Source: Ricinus communis
Lineage: Eukaryota > Streptophyta > Magnoliopsida > Malpighiales > Euphorbiaceae
DNA: 64,000 nt
Assembly: GCF_019578655.1 (NCBI RefSeq)
Contig: NC_063259.1
Location: forward strand, 29,313,277 to 29,377,276
Reading direction: 5' to 3'
The notes under the pieces are model-generated. The model was not told the DNA's origin and ran no database searches. It worked only from the letters and a program-made list of their open reading frames with translations. Position 1 is the first letter of the stretch, and each line of letters starts with the position of its first letter. Of the stretch, positions 41,523 to 55,610 are shown one piece after another. The translations under genes were made by a program, and so were the position numbers.

Positions 41523-43230
41523 TTAGTGACTGCTGCGATCCTCCTGATCCATCTCGTCCGGATCTTCAAACCGCTGATCATTGATTTGAAGCTGCACATA
41601 TCAACACATTGGCTATTCAGACACTTGGCAAACAAAAACACATAAGCAACAGTTCTAGGAAGGAAAGAAGAACCCGATACTGTTAACCATAGTTTAAAAA
41701 TTTCTATGGAATTTCTGCAGACTTGTGCATACAAGCAGGTCCCAGCAAGGCCACATCATCCTTATCAAGTCCCGTATTTTAAGCAATCACAACACCAGAA
41801 TGGAAGATAGTCAAATCAACATACTAAACGGGACATTCAACAAACTCCCATTTCTACTGATTAATACTCATTGCCACAAGGACAAAAATTAACAGAGAAG
41901 ATATAATTGCAATCACAGCTAGAATCAGGTAATCCACTAGACAAAAATTTGGTAGGCACTTCAAAAGGCATAAAGGAACAGTCACCAACAGGCCTACCTC
42001 AAGCACTCTACGAGCTACATCATGATCCCCATTTGAATGACCAATCGAACTAGTTGGATTTTGAGAGAAATGCCATTCCGGATCATCATCCTCTGGAGAT
42101 ACCAATTTGTTAGAAATAGTCAAGAAAACATATCATATATATTTTCTAGAAGGTGGCCTAGTCAATTGGCAAATGCCACACCTGCATCATCACCTGCCAT
42201 TTGATCAGCACTAAAAACCCAATTATTCCCTCCTTCATCATCCTCTATAAAGAGAATAAAGAGAAACAGTATCAATCAAAAGAGCAAATATTGCAAAGCA
42301 TATTCAATACCACAAATATTCCACCAAAGAAGACAGTACCCACCATTAAGAGGTTCGGGATTTAGCTCAGCACATTGACAGAATATCTGAAACAGAGTAT
42401 CCACTGCCATCCATAAGAAAAACGAAACCGGTTATCCTTGACAATCATAGGCTGCAGGGTAAATTTTCTTCTTAATTTTAAGAAAGAAGAATGTATAAAC
42501 TACATTGGGTAGGATCTGAAGGAACAAATCTCATCTCTGTGACTTTGGCTAAGTCAAATATCTCATTACTTTCCGAATCTGAACTGTCTGATTCATCTTC
42601 ATCAGCTTCTGTCTCAATCTTCAAACATCAAACAATAACAATGATAATCAGGACCATTATGTAGAAAAGACGAAGAAGATAGGAACAAGAACATTAAAAT
42701 TAGAAAATTTTCAAATATAATTATCCCCTGAGAGCATAAAAATAACAAAAAAGAAAAAGAAAAGAAAACCTCTTTAATGAAGTAATTGAAGTTACTCGAA
42801 CCTAATAGAACCCCAACTTAAACAGTTAGAACTGAAATACAAATGAGTAAGAGAAATTCAACCTGAGTATAAATGCAAGGGGAGGGATAAGCTTCCGGAT
42901 CCCTTGATACTGCATGAAGCGAAATAGACAAGAAACCAACCGCATACCCTTTTGCTCTATCCACATCGCTCAACCATATCACTTTCCTGAAAATAAGCCT
43001 CTATTAATGTTAGCATAAAATTAAAACAACAGAGAGTGTGAAGCACGAAAAGCAAGATTATACTTGGTGGAGATAAAGAGAGTTCCCGATGATTCTGCGG
43101 AACGATTTCCTATGACGACGGCGACGCCGGGCTGGACGTGCATCAGTTCCTCACCATTCTCGGTGTCGAGAACCGGCTCTCCTGTACCGTCTCCTCTTCT
43201 CTCAGTGAATTGTCTGAGCCCTAATACCAT
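41523..43230 (-). CDS. pICln, methylosome subunit / Sm-protein chaperone
   Basis: Seven exons in transcript order: 43230-43064, 42986-42863, 42618-42504, 42403-42344, 42244-42182, 42092-41998 and 41591-41523. They give 230 residues with all phases closing. The N-terminal PH-like domain shows VQPGVAVVIGNRS, GTLFISTKKVIWLSD, GYAVGFLSISLHAVSRDP and YPSPCIYTQ. Two acidic stretches follow (ETEADEDESDSSDSESNE and EDDEGG/EDDDPEW), as is typical of the family. The last residues are LQINDQRFEDPDEMDQ. Family knowledge: pICln presents Sm proteins to the PRMT5 arginine methyltransferase for snRNP assembly. The older name, chloride conductance regulator, persists in annotations. Arabidopsis At5g62290 is the counterpart, with nearly the same length. 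In Arabidopsis the next genes on either side are RPS20 and a DUF1442 gene, both present in this window. Confidence 0.95.
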
Positions 43231-44925
43231 TTTTCTGGTTTTGATTCTCTGTGGAAGGACTTCTAAGGTTTTCTCCGGCGTTTGTAGGGTTTTCTGGGGG
43301 TTTTTGATTTAGCTATAAGAAATGGGCTTTTAGAACAACATAAGCCCGACAAAGCTAGTTTCTTAAAACGCAGCGACGTGCATGGGTTTCATTTCGATTT
43401 TCAGCAAATCCAAACCTTTTCAATTTTTTTATAATTATCAAATTCTGATTCCAATTTAAAAAGATATGTATTTGCAATCTCATCCCACATTATAAAAATA
43501 AGAAAATAACATATGATTGTACTTATGTGACAGTTGTGTTAGCCAATTCTATATAAAAGAACACCTTTACTAACATGGTATGACTGTAGAAAAAAATATT
43601 ATTTTATAAGAAAAAGACATTTAATTATTCTATTAATATTATTTGTTTCTTCCTATTCATTCTTTTTTGCATGTATATTTTCTTTATTTTTTTTAAACCG
43701 TCCTTAATAAAATGGATGGTAACTGCCTTTCATGTTTTTTTATTTTTTTTATTTATGTATTAAAACAGATTTTTAAATATATATTTATTTTTTATTATAC
43801 GTCTTTTTTATGGAAGTATTTGTAGTTCTTATTGAGTATGAGATATTTTCAGTCTTTAAATATAAAAATATATTGATAAGTTTCACACAATCCACCTAAT
43901 TATGAGATGAATAAAAGTATCAATCCAGTGGAGCAACAGATTTGAAAAAATCCAGCAATTTCTTATGTTGTACTTGTAATATGTATACATATTGAAAGTG
44001 TACAAATTAATTTCCACGAATAAAAATTATATATTCCTTCTCGAAAGACAATAGGTAACCAATTTTATGATGGAAAAGAAACGGAACTGATTTGAGATAA
44101 AATAAAATTTGAAAAAACTTCGTTAAAATTACAGAAAGCCCCCATAGATTTGGCCTTTATTGAATCTCTCTCTTTTATGTCTCATGCATATCTCAGGCCT
44201 TATATCTTCTAAATCATTGATGAACAAAAGACAGAGACACGCCGTTTTCATCAGAAATTTTCCACAAGGCTAACAATAATCGAACCAATATTCACTTAGC
44301 AGGCCGATTAAATTGATAATTTTGAATGTTGGTGCACCCACTTAACACTTCAATGCTGTAGAGTGCACCAACATGAAATATCCATAAAACAGAGAAGATC
44401 TGCTGTTAGAATTCGATGCTTCACTACTATATCCCCCTTTTCTCAATTGATAAGAACTGATTTGGTTGAGAAATAGAATTCGTTTGACCTTGCATACCAG
44501 TTACATCTTTCAGGGCATCAACATGGGATAACAACTCAGCACTATTTTAAACTTCTCTGACTCAAGTCCAAAACATAACTAAATGATCGCTATTCAAATA
44601 TTATGAGAAAATAAATTGCAGTAGAATCCCAAAAATTTCCAGATTAGAAAGCACACCTATCAGCAGCATACAGAAGACTGGATATGCTTCCACAATCCAC
44701 TAACCAAAATGACACGATAATAATTGCGAATGTTTTAACAAAGCTAAACACAATAAGCTCCAATTGTTAAAAGGAAATCCAGAAAAGCTCAAAGAAGCAA
44801 ATGTTTGGTACATGAAAGTTATTGGCCACAAGAAATTTTCTAAACCTTACGAACCGCAATAAGATCCATAAGAGTATAACATCTACTCAGAATATCCCAA
44901 AACTTGGCTGCGCATCATATCTAGC
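43231..44925. other. Intergenic: pICln promoter side and RPS13 3' side
   Basis: GC content falls sharply past about 43400 into AT-rich sequence. The right part (about 44300-44925) is less AT-rich and should include the RPS13 3' UTR. No open frame or RNA structure worth calling was found. Confidence 0.5.
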
Positions 44926-46516
<1,591 letters not shown>

Positions 46517-46585
46517 GGCGACGGCTGTGTAGGTTGTGCTCCTGCTGTCTCTGGCTTAGCTTAGCTCCCCTCTGCAACTAACGGC

Positions 46586-46654
46586 AAACCCTAGATTCAG
46601 TGTTGATAACATTTCTAGGGTTTTAAATACACTTGTAAAATACCCAAATGGGCC
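46586..46654 (-). promoter_or_regulatory. RPS13 promoter motifs: telo-boxes and site II
   Basis: AAACCCTAG is at 46586-46594 on the given strand, and its complement CTAGGGTTTT is at 46615-46624. TGGGCC follows at 46649-46654. An AT-rich TATTTAAA-like TATA candidate overlaps the second telo-box on the minus strand. The spacing of 70-140 bases upstream of the start codon fits a ribosomal protein gene promoter. Confidence 0.7.
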
Positions 46655-46699
46655 TTGTTGTAAAACCTAGATGGAAAAGTTAAGGTTGCAGATGGGCTT

Positions 46700-49600
46700 C
46701 ACTAGCGGTAGGGGCATATTTTCATTGAGGGGTAAACAGCCAGGCCCAGGCTGAGCTTTGAACGGCAATGTTCCAATGTTGAAAGAGGCCGACTCCAAGC
46801 CCTCCGTGATTTTTCTTTACAATGAAATCCATCGGAGAGAGTTTGATTGCATAGTAGGTCATACTCCCTCTGCTCTAATTACAAATTAATAAATTTTGAA
46901 TTTTAGATTTTTTAGTAATTTTATTTAATTATTTTAAAATTTTAAAATTTCAAAATAAATATTTATTTTTTAATTCATGCTTAGAAATATATTTTAATAA
47001 TAATTTTTAAAATTTTAAAATCAAAAAGAATATTTATTAAAAGAATAACAATTATGAATAAATTTAAAAACATAAACATTAAAAAATTCGCATATATGCA
47101 ATCTTTATATATTTTATGCTTAAATGTGACAAATTCTTTAACGACTCACTAATTTTAATATTAATAAGCTAAATTGACTTGTAACATCATTTTTTAGAGT
47201 AAGATTTTAAATATTTAAATAAGATTATTAAAATGTATAAAATTTAAAATTTAATTAATAATTAGACCTAATCCTATTCATTTACAAAGATATTACGTGG
47301 ATGGTTACTGCTATTTTGATTATTAATACTTTTTTCAATTTAAAATTCATCACAAAATTTTGGCACCAAATATGCGTAAATTTAATAGACTATGGGTAAA
47401 TAGTTCGAATTGTCAATAATTAGTTTTTGGTTTTGTATCCTTTGTTTGAAAAAGGTGAAAATAAAACAAGAGAAACAATAAGAAAAAAAAGTAATTTTTT
47501 ATCTAGAAAAAAAGAGGAAAAAGAGATAAATGAAAATAATTTTTTTTATTCTATATTTTCTTTCTATTTTAAAAGAGAAAAATCTTTCTTTTTATAAGAA
47601 AGTAAGAAATGAAGGGTGAAATCCATCTAAATAAAAGAAATAAAAAACAATTCATTTATTTTCTCTTTGTAACTTCACTAACATACAATTGAAAAATAAT
47701 ATGTTAAAAGCTTGTTGGCGATTTTAGAGAAAATTTGTAACTTTTTAATATATATATATATATTAATTTTTAAAATTTAAAAATATATATGCTTAATTTT
47801 TAATATATAAAGTTTTTATTTTATTATATATACTATTTTTAAAACATGAGATTCAAGTTTATGTATAATTTTATAATTTTTTATTAATTAATAAAATTAT
47901 ATTTCTAACTAAATACTCATTCTAATCTTAAAAATAACATATTAATAATAATCTAATTCTATAATTAGATAATAATTATTCTAAAAAATATCATATACTA
48001 ATTATATTATAATATTATATTAACTAATAAATTATTTTTATAATTAAATAATGATTATAATTATAAAAAATAATATTTTTAAATATTATATTTATTAATA
48101 AATTAATTTTTAATTTTAAAAATAATATCCATTATATTGATAATTTATATAAATATTATAATTAATAAATAATATTTCAATATTATTTTATTAATAAAAT
48201 ATTAAAAAATATTAAAAAATTAAAATAATTAAATTATTATTATTTTTAAAATATTATAAATTAAATATTAATAAATTTATATCTATAAATTTAATTTTAT
48301 AATCAAAATAATAATAATAATAATAGCTATATAATGCTACTTAAAATGGGTACAGTCCAAGCCTGTTGAACCTTAGTTTTAAGCCCGCAAGTCATCAAAT
48401 TATACGAAAGGGCCCAGGAGAGCTGTCTGAAGCCCGAAGGTGTGTTTACCATCCAACTAACTTTCCACACCAACAGAAAAGAAAAAAAGAAGAGTAAAAT
48501 TCGAGAAATATATATATATATATTTATTTGGTTGATTGTCTTGCTAGGTAAACGCTTGGACCCGGTCATTAAAGAAAAGGCAAAGATGCTCTTCCGATTA
48601 TGGAATCGAATAAATATGTAAATCGAAAGAGGAACTCGTCCACGAGCATTACTGGTGTCTATCATTCTGGTGGTGTCCATGCTCCAAGTTTAATAAAATT
48701 AATTAACTCATAAATTTCAATTTTGAGTGTTCCTATTTCTTTTACTATTTTCTGTTTGTTTCCCCAGTAATAATTTGTTTTCGCTAAACTTTTTCTTTAA
48801 GTTGCATATGGGAAACCGCAACATTCTTTTGAAAAATATTTTTTTTAATAAAAAAACAATTATAATACTTATAATTCGACATAACTTTTTCTAATTTAAA
48901 TTAAATGTAAAGAAATTATACGAAAAAAAGAACAAGTAAAAGTTGAGAATTTTTCATTTTTGGTTTTCATAATACTGTCATATGACTAGTATTTTTCCAG
49001 TAGTTCATATATTAATTAAGGTATATTTAATTAAATCTAATTCGAATATATTTTTTCATAATTAGAACAATATAGATAAAAGAAAATTGACTAGGATAAT
49101 GATGACTAGAAGGGTTGAGTGTGACATTGATTTACATCAATTGGGTCCAAGTGTAATTTAAAAAAGAAGATTAATAATATTAAGCAGTCTTGAAGATGCC
49201 CATTGCTTGAGCGAGATACGAAATGTTCAGACTGCTTTTCTAAAGGTACTCGTTAAATTAATAAAGGCCTTCATGCAAGAAGAGACATTATAATAATGTA
49301 GGGTAAAGAGGACAACTCACTCCTTCCTTTCTTGAATTAGAAGGTCCAACATGAAGAATCACTCTATCCCTACAAGTCTCAAAGGATGAAGCTTAAGCCA
49401 ATTAGCTCGATTAAAAGCCTTGAAAATCCTCCTTATTACTTTCTATAGGGAGATGTATTTATGGGGTGACGTCTGAGTGTAGAGGAGGGTGCAATAATTG
49501 CAGTAATTATGTGAAGCTTTGTGGAAAAAGCGGGGTCAGGTTAGGCCTTTTGCTAGACACCAAAAAGAAGTGCTGGCTCAACCCAGTTTCGTCCTGCATG

Positions 49601-52600
49601 GCATCAATCGCCAAGTTCCCTCTCTTTTTCTCATCTCACCTATTATTTCCTTACACTCTTCTTTCTCCTATCAAAGAGAGATTACACAACCTTTTCTCAC
49701 TTACTATTTTTATCATTGATTGTTCTTCAGCTAGGATTTATATTAAAACTTTGTCGTAATAATATATTTTAGACATAAGTAAGTGACCTACATCTGTATA
49801 GATAAATTTCATTATTAAGCTCCTGAAAATTTTATTTTTAATCTCAACAAGTCAATAAATTTCTATTTTATTATATTGAGTTCTTATATTTTTATTTATG
49901 TATTTATTACTTGACCAGATTTTTGTTTACTCCATTAGGTTAGTGTATATTTATTTGTTTTTTAGTTACTACAAAGATAGGGCTCAATAAACAAAATAAA
50001 AACTAAAAGTAATTAAAGTTGGTTTTGGTAAGTTAGTGATGGCATTTTTCAAATAAAAGATGCTTTGTCCCTCTGCAAAAGAAAATTAGGAAGTTGGAGA
50101 AGGATAAGATTGTTATGGGGTTGAGGGAGAGAATAGTACAGATTTTCTAAAACAGTTCAAACATGGCATGCACTTGGTGCCAACAAATATTTGCACATCC
50201 CCAACACAATAGCCTATGTAGGAGTGTTGGTCTAATATGAATTATATAATGGGATTAATCCAAGAGGCCTGGATCTATTCATGCCTAAAAAGCCACAAAT
50301 TAGAATATTGTAAGCATAAATAAAAACCCTTTTTATGGGCAAATGCGACCGCCTTGATTAGTTAATCAAAGATGAAAATTACAGATTGCAACTAGCTGAG
50401 TAGAACAAAATTGCGCCGCCCTAGATATTCCAATATATATATCTAATTAAAAGGGATTTATCTATCTGGAGGCATCCACTGATTCCAGCCATTCATCTAG
50501 GTAAAAGTCACGAAATTATTTAGATAATCAGAACAATTATCAGATGCAAACTTTCACATGAATGCATTAAATGACTTAATGACTGAGATCAATGTATAGG
50601 AAATAAGGATGCATTACTAGGAAATATTAAAGAGTAGGTGATAAAATTAGAAGATGGGTGTGGTCCAAATAGTCAAGGCTGTACTGTTACTGTCATAAAA
50701 TCACAAACTATACAAATTACATACTATCATATCATTGTTATGTCAGGCTACTGGTACACTAGACTCGAACAAGTAAACGATAGTGTTATAATTTTTTTTT
50801 TTTAAAGAAGGGACCAATGTGTTGCTGGTAGAAGTAGCAAGTGCCAACTATTGCAGTTGTATCCTTACCTTTGTGCCAAATTGTTAATAGATTCTCTATC
50901 TGTATCCAAAATGTTGCCATAGGCTAATTTCCAAACCAATAATTTGTGCATCTTATGCGTGGTCCTGTTCCTTGTTTTGTTCTATAGTTGAAAAAAAAAA
51001 GGTGATTTTTTCTTTTTAACAGGCTTTTCCAGAATCTGATGAGTACAAATGGATCTCTTTCCTTCTTTAAGCATGGATTCTTTTTTTTTTTTTTTCCTCA
51101 TGTCCGATTCTTTAAGCATGAACTGTGGACGCAGAGTTTATTTCCAAGGCATTATCCTGCTTTCTTTTGTGAAGCCGCTTTTCTCTTCTCTACTGTAAGG
51201 ATCGTCATATTTTAGGCGGGCTGAGCATTTTTCCGTTGTACTTCAAAATTAATCACTTAGTTTCGATTTTAAATTATTTTGAACAAAAACAGATTCGGGC
51301 AAAGGAGAAATCATCACCTTAGGTAGTAAAAGAATTGATTAATTAATTTCTTTTTAAAACTGAAAAAAGATGATTAGTTAGCAAAAAAAAAAAAGTACAT
51401 ATATATTCTAAAAATAAAAAGAAATCTGAAAATTAAAATATAAAAATATCTGGTCGAGTTGGCTGACCAGCCAATTAGCTAAAAGATCAATTAAAATAAA
51501 ACTATGAATTATATATTTTATAATAAAAATAAAAATAAATATTTTTATAATTAATTCTATTTGATATTTTGGTACTTTTGATTCAACATTTTTTAAAAAA
51601 CCCCTAATTTTCTTAGTCAATTTTAGTTTCACGTAATAAAAGAAGAAATTAAGTGCAAAAGTATATCTTTTTCTCTTTTAGAAATGTACTATACTATTAT
51701 TTAATAGTTCTTTATTCATTTTCTGCCTATCTTATATTAAAAAATATTTTAAAGAAATAATAATAAATATTAATGATATTAACTTAAGAATCTCATATAT
51801 AAATTGAAAGTGCCATTTTTTCTTGGACGAAAGATATTTTATATTAACCAATTATTTAAAAACTAATTTAACTAAAAAATTAGGATTTCAATATATGAAT
51901 TCACAATATTTTATTATAAGATTACATATTTCTTATGATATAATTATATTAGCTTGGTGTACTTCTAAGAAAATAGCAAAGTATGAGATTATTCTAAACA
52001 TAGGTGTTAAAATTTAAATTTCATATTTAGTAGAGAACAAATAGATTATATTCGTGAAATAATAAATCTGTAATTTATATTACACCAATTAGGAAATAAC
52101 TTTAAGATATCGAGTTTAATAGTATTGGAAGCTTTTAAAATAAACACCACACGTCCCATGATTAAATAGTTTAATATGTGATGTTACATACTTTGCAGAT
52201 TAATGTATAATTTATAATTATATTGTATATTATATTTTGTGCAATAAAATTAATTTAGATCTCAATTAAAAAATAATAATAATTATTGCAAGAAACGCAT
52301 AACTCAATGCTGGTTATAATATAAATCTAAAGTGTAAATAGAGTAATTCCTTGTCTAAGGTTCTCCACATATTTCAAAGGAGACAGCATAATGAAATTTA
52401 AAATTGATTGTGGCGGTGAATAATCGTAATGCTACAACACAAGTAACAATTATATTGTTGGGCGTGAAGAATTGTATTATTTCTATTAACAATATTAATA
52501 TTGGCAAATAATGATAAGAATAATTTGTTCAGAAAATAAAATGATAACAAATAAAGCAGATTATGATGGTACCTCGCTTACTATATGGTAAACAACTACA

Positions 52601-53597
52601 ATTTTTTGCCATTTTTTCATTAAACTTTTCTTTCGCAAAGACTTCTAGTTTATTAAAAAATTAAAAGAAAAATTTATCAGTTAAATGAGATTAATTAAAA
52701 TTGAATTTACACCTTAGAAATTAATTATCAGTATTTTAGGAAATAAAAAATAGCTTAAAATCTTAAAAATAATAGTAAATTAATTATTTTTATATATTTT
52801 AATATTTTAAAATTATATTAATATAACAGTATATAAATTATCCTAAATTTTTTTATTAATTAATTTTAATTTTATATAAATTAATATATAATATAATTGA
52901 TATTACTATTTTTAGGACAAAAATTTATACAATTAAAAATAATTTTATTATTTAATAATATTAAAAATATAATTTAATAGTTAGTTTTTAAAATTAGAAT
53001 TATCATCTAATTTTAAAATTAATTTATTAGTTAATATAATATAAAAATATAATTAATATATGTTATCATTATTTTATTAGAAAACTATTAGTTAATGTAA
53101 AATTAAGATATAATTAAAGTATTATTTTTTAGAATTAGAATCAATGTTTAGTTAGGTATGTAACTTAATGAATCAATAAATTAATAAAAAAACTATAAGA
53201 TTATATATAATTTTGAATTTTATTTATCAAAAATAAATATATATATCAAAGTAAAAAATTTATATGTTAAAAATTAAATATGCATGTCAAAAAAATTTTA
53301 TGTCTAAAAAATTAATATATATATATTTAGACTGATATAAGAGACGGTAGTACTCTAAAGGGAATAGTTACCATAGGCTAATTATAAATTAAAATTTTAA
53401 ATTTTTTAGCATTTTATTTAATTATTTTAAAATTTTAAAATAAAATTAATATTTTTAATTTATTCTATTTTTATACCATTTTTGAAATTTTATGATAAGA
53501 AATATGATATGAAAAACCAAATATGTCTATTAAATAAATAATAATTTGAGATCAGTAAAAATAGTTTGTTTTAAACTTAATAATATATTAAAATTAT

Positions 53598-53628
<31 letters not shown>

Positions 53629-54900
53629 TTATATATTTTACTACATCTAAGTACAATAAATTTTTTATTAGTTTATTAATTTTTATATTAATAATTAAAA
53701 TTGATTTGGTAAATATTAGATTTTTTATTATAAAATTAAAATTATTATCAAAGAATATTTTTAAAAATGAACAACTAAATATTTATTTAAAATCCTAAAT
53801 TAATTAAATGATAGTGTTAAGAAATAAAAAATAAAACTTAATTAATAATTAGGTTTTTACCATATGGTAAGTAAGCTACAATCACCGATCATAATCAGCT
53901 TTATATGCTGTCTGTTTATTTTGTTAATACAATTAACATAAAAAGAACAAATTTTCTTGAAACAATTCATTTTTTAATCTTTTTGAAAGAATTTGTTTTC
54001 AAGACCCACCCGTATGTCAAAAAGGAAGAAAAGGAATAATAGCAGCAACAGCATAAAAGAAGGGACTAAAAGCCAGCCAAAGGACAAGGACAATAGCATG
54101 GAGGAAGTGGTGTCAGAACTCTGACACAGCACAAAGTGAGAGGCACTGTAGGCAGACCAATTTAACATTTCTATACCTCATTAAATACTCTTTTGAATTT
54201 CCCCTTAAGCGGTCCGTTAAACCTCTTCTCTTCTTAGGCTTATTGTGAGTTCTCGCGCACATGATTCTGCCTTCCTTTTGAATTTGAACGTTGTTTTTCC
54301 GATTCTAATCTTAGCACTCTGCACCTCATTAGTATCGTAAACTGACAACCTATTAGTCACCACGTGGCACTTTAAAGCTATTACATTTTAGTAGGCCCCC
54401 CACTTTTTGGAACTAATGAATCTGAGCCGTAGATTTTGCCATACCAACTCAGATTAAAAAAAAAAAAAGACTTTCGTTGTTGTCAGACATCCGGTCCACA
54501 TGGTATCATATCTCAAATTTCACAGAATTTCTTTTTTGAACAACAATTTCGTAGAATTACAAACATGGCACCAAAGATTACGAAATTCTAAATAAATTAG
54601 GTAGATTTCCTGGATAACATAAGAGTTTTTAATAAATTTACGAAAATACAAGTTATAGCAATTTACAAAAATAAAACTTATCATATATTAATAGTGTAAT
54701 AATGTTAAAAAATTTATTTATTTCTTACATAAATAGAACATTACCAATTTAAAGTCTGAAGTTAAATAACATATTTAATACTAGAGAAAATGTAAATATT
54801 TTATTAAATAATATGTAATCTCACAATTTGTAACGACAAGACTAAGACTATATTTATATTATTTTTATTTATATTAATGATTGTTAGTTAATTTCTAGTT
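46700..54900. other. 8-kb AT-rich intergenic region with no recognised gene
   Basis: The blocks 46860-48330, 51360-53850 and 54600-54900 are almost purely A and T. They contain poly-A/T and TA runs and short fragmentary open frames. Less AT-rich islands (48330-48700, 49300-49720, 50000-51250 and 53970-54330) hold open frames of up to about 117 codons (48327-48680, 49466-49759) without family resemblance or plausible exon partners. No transposase or reverse transcriptase motif was seen. Confidence 0.5.
53598..53625. repeat. AT dinucleotide microsatellite
   Basis: About thirteen uninterrupted AT units sit within AT-rich intergenic DNA. This is a simple repeat only. Confidence 0.85.
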
Positions 54901-55610
54901 GTAATTTCACACTCTATTATTTAAGGCGTGATAGTAACATTGATTAATCATCATTATTTACTACTGTTTTCATTTCGTTTCCTAAGCAAACATCATTTGA
55001 AATCACACCAAACTTCCCCCTTCAGCCCAAAAATAATAAGCGTTCCTTTCATGGAAAAAAATGCTAAAAAGACTTCTCTGCCCTTCACTCACCCAACTGC
55101 CGTTTTGTTTATTTCCGAAGAAGGAAGGGATCATCAGTGGTCAAATCAAATTCTTCTTTCTATTCCATCCGCTGGACCGAACCAAATTACCATGCAACCG
55201 AGCTTACAAAAGGTCTCATACTCATCCAACTTTAAGTCAACTAATCGGACGGCTTACAATCAACATCGTACGATTTTGATTTTGGTTCCTTTTTGAGTTT
55301 TTCCAGATAGTGCATCTTTTCCTCCACTAAAATAAGTATGGAGACTCCTGCCAACCTTGTCTCTTCCTTGCTGTATCATCTTCTCTGTTTGCCTATTTAG
55401 ACACGAACACACTACTTACTTGCAACCAGTAGAGAGAGGGAGGGAGAGAAGAGGCTATTTTTGCTTCTTTTCAAGGGCAAAACGTAGTACAAATCACAAA
55501 CGGCCAAACAGAGAAGAAAGCTAAAACCTGTGACCAAGAATAGAACCGAGAGAGAGAGAGAGAGAGAGCTCAAAACTAGCTCATCTCTAACATTTTGAGG
55601 TAAAATCAGA
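54901..55610 (+). promoter_or_regulatory. Upstream region and 5' leader of the LRR kinase gene, with GA tract
   Basis: The last 250 bases before the start codon are AG-rich. They include a (GA)10 tract at 55549-55568, about 40 bases upstream of the ATG, which probably lies in the 5' leader. GA/CT tracts near plant gene starts are known binding sites for BPC (GAGA-binding) proteins. An open frame at 54928-55296 has no family resemblance. Confidence 0.45.

Noticed and set aside
48327..48680. 117-codon minus-strand open frame in the 8-kb intergenic region
   Set aside because: No recognisable domain, low-complexity segments, and no supporting splice or promoter signals.
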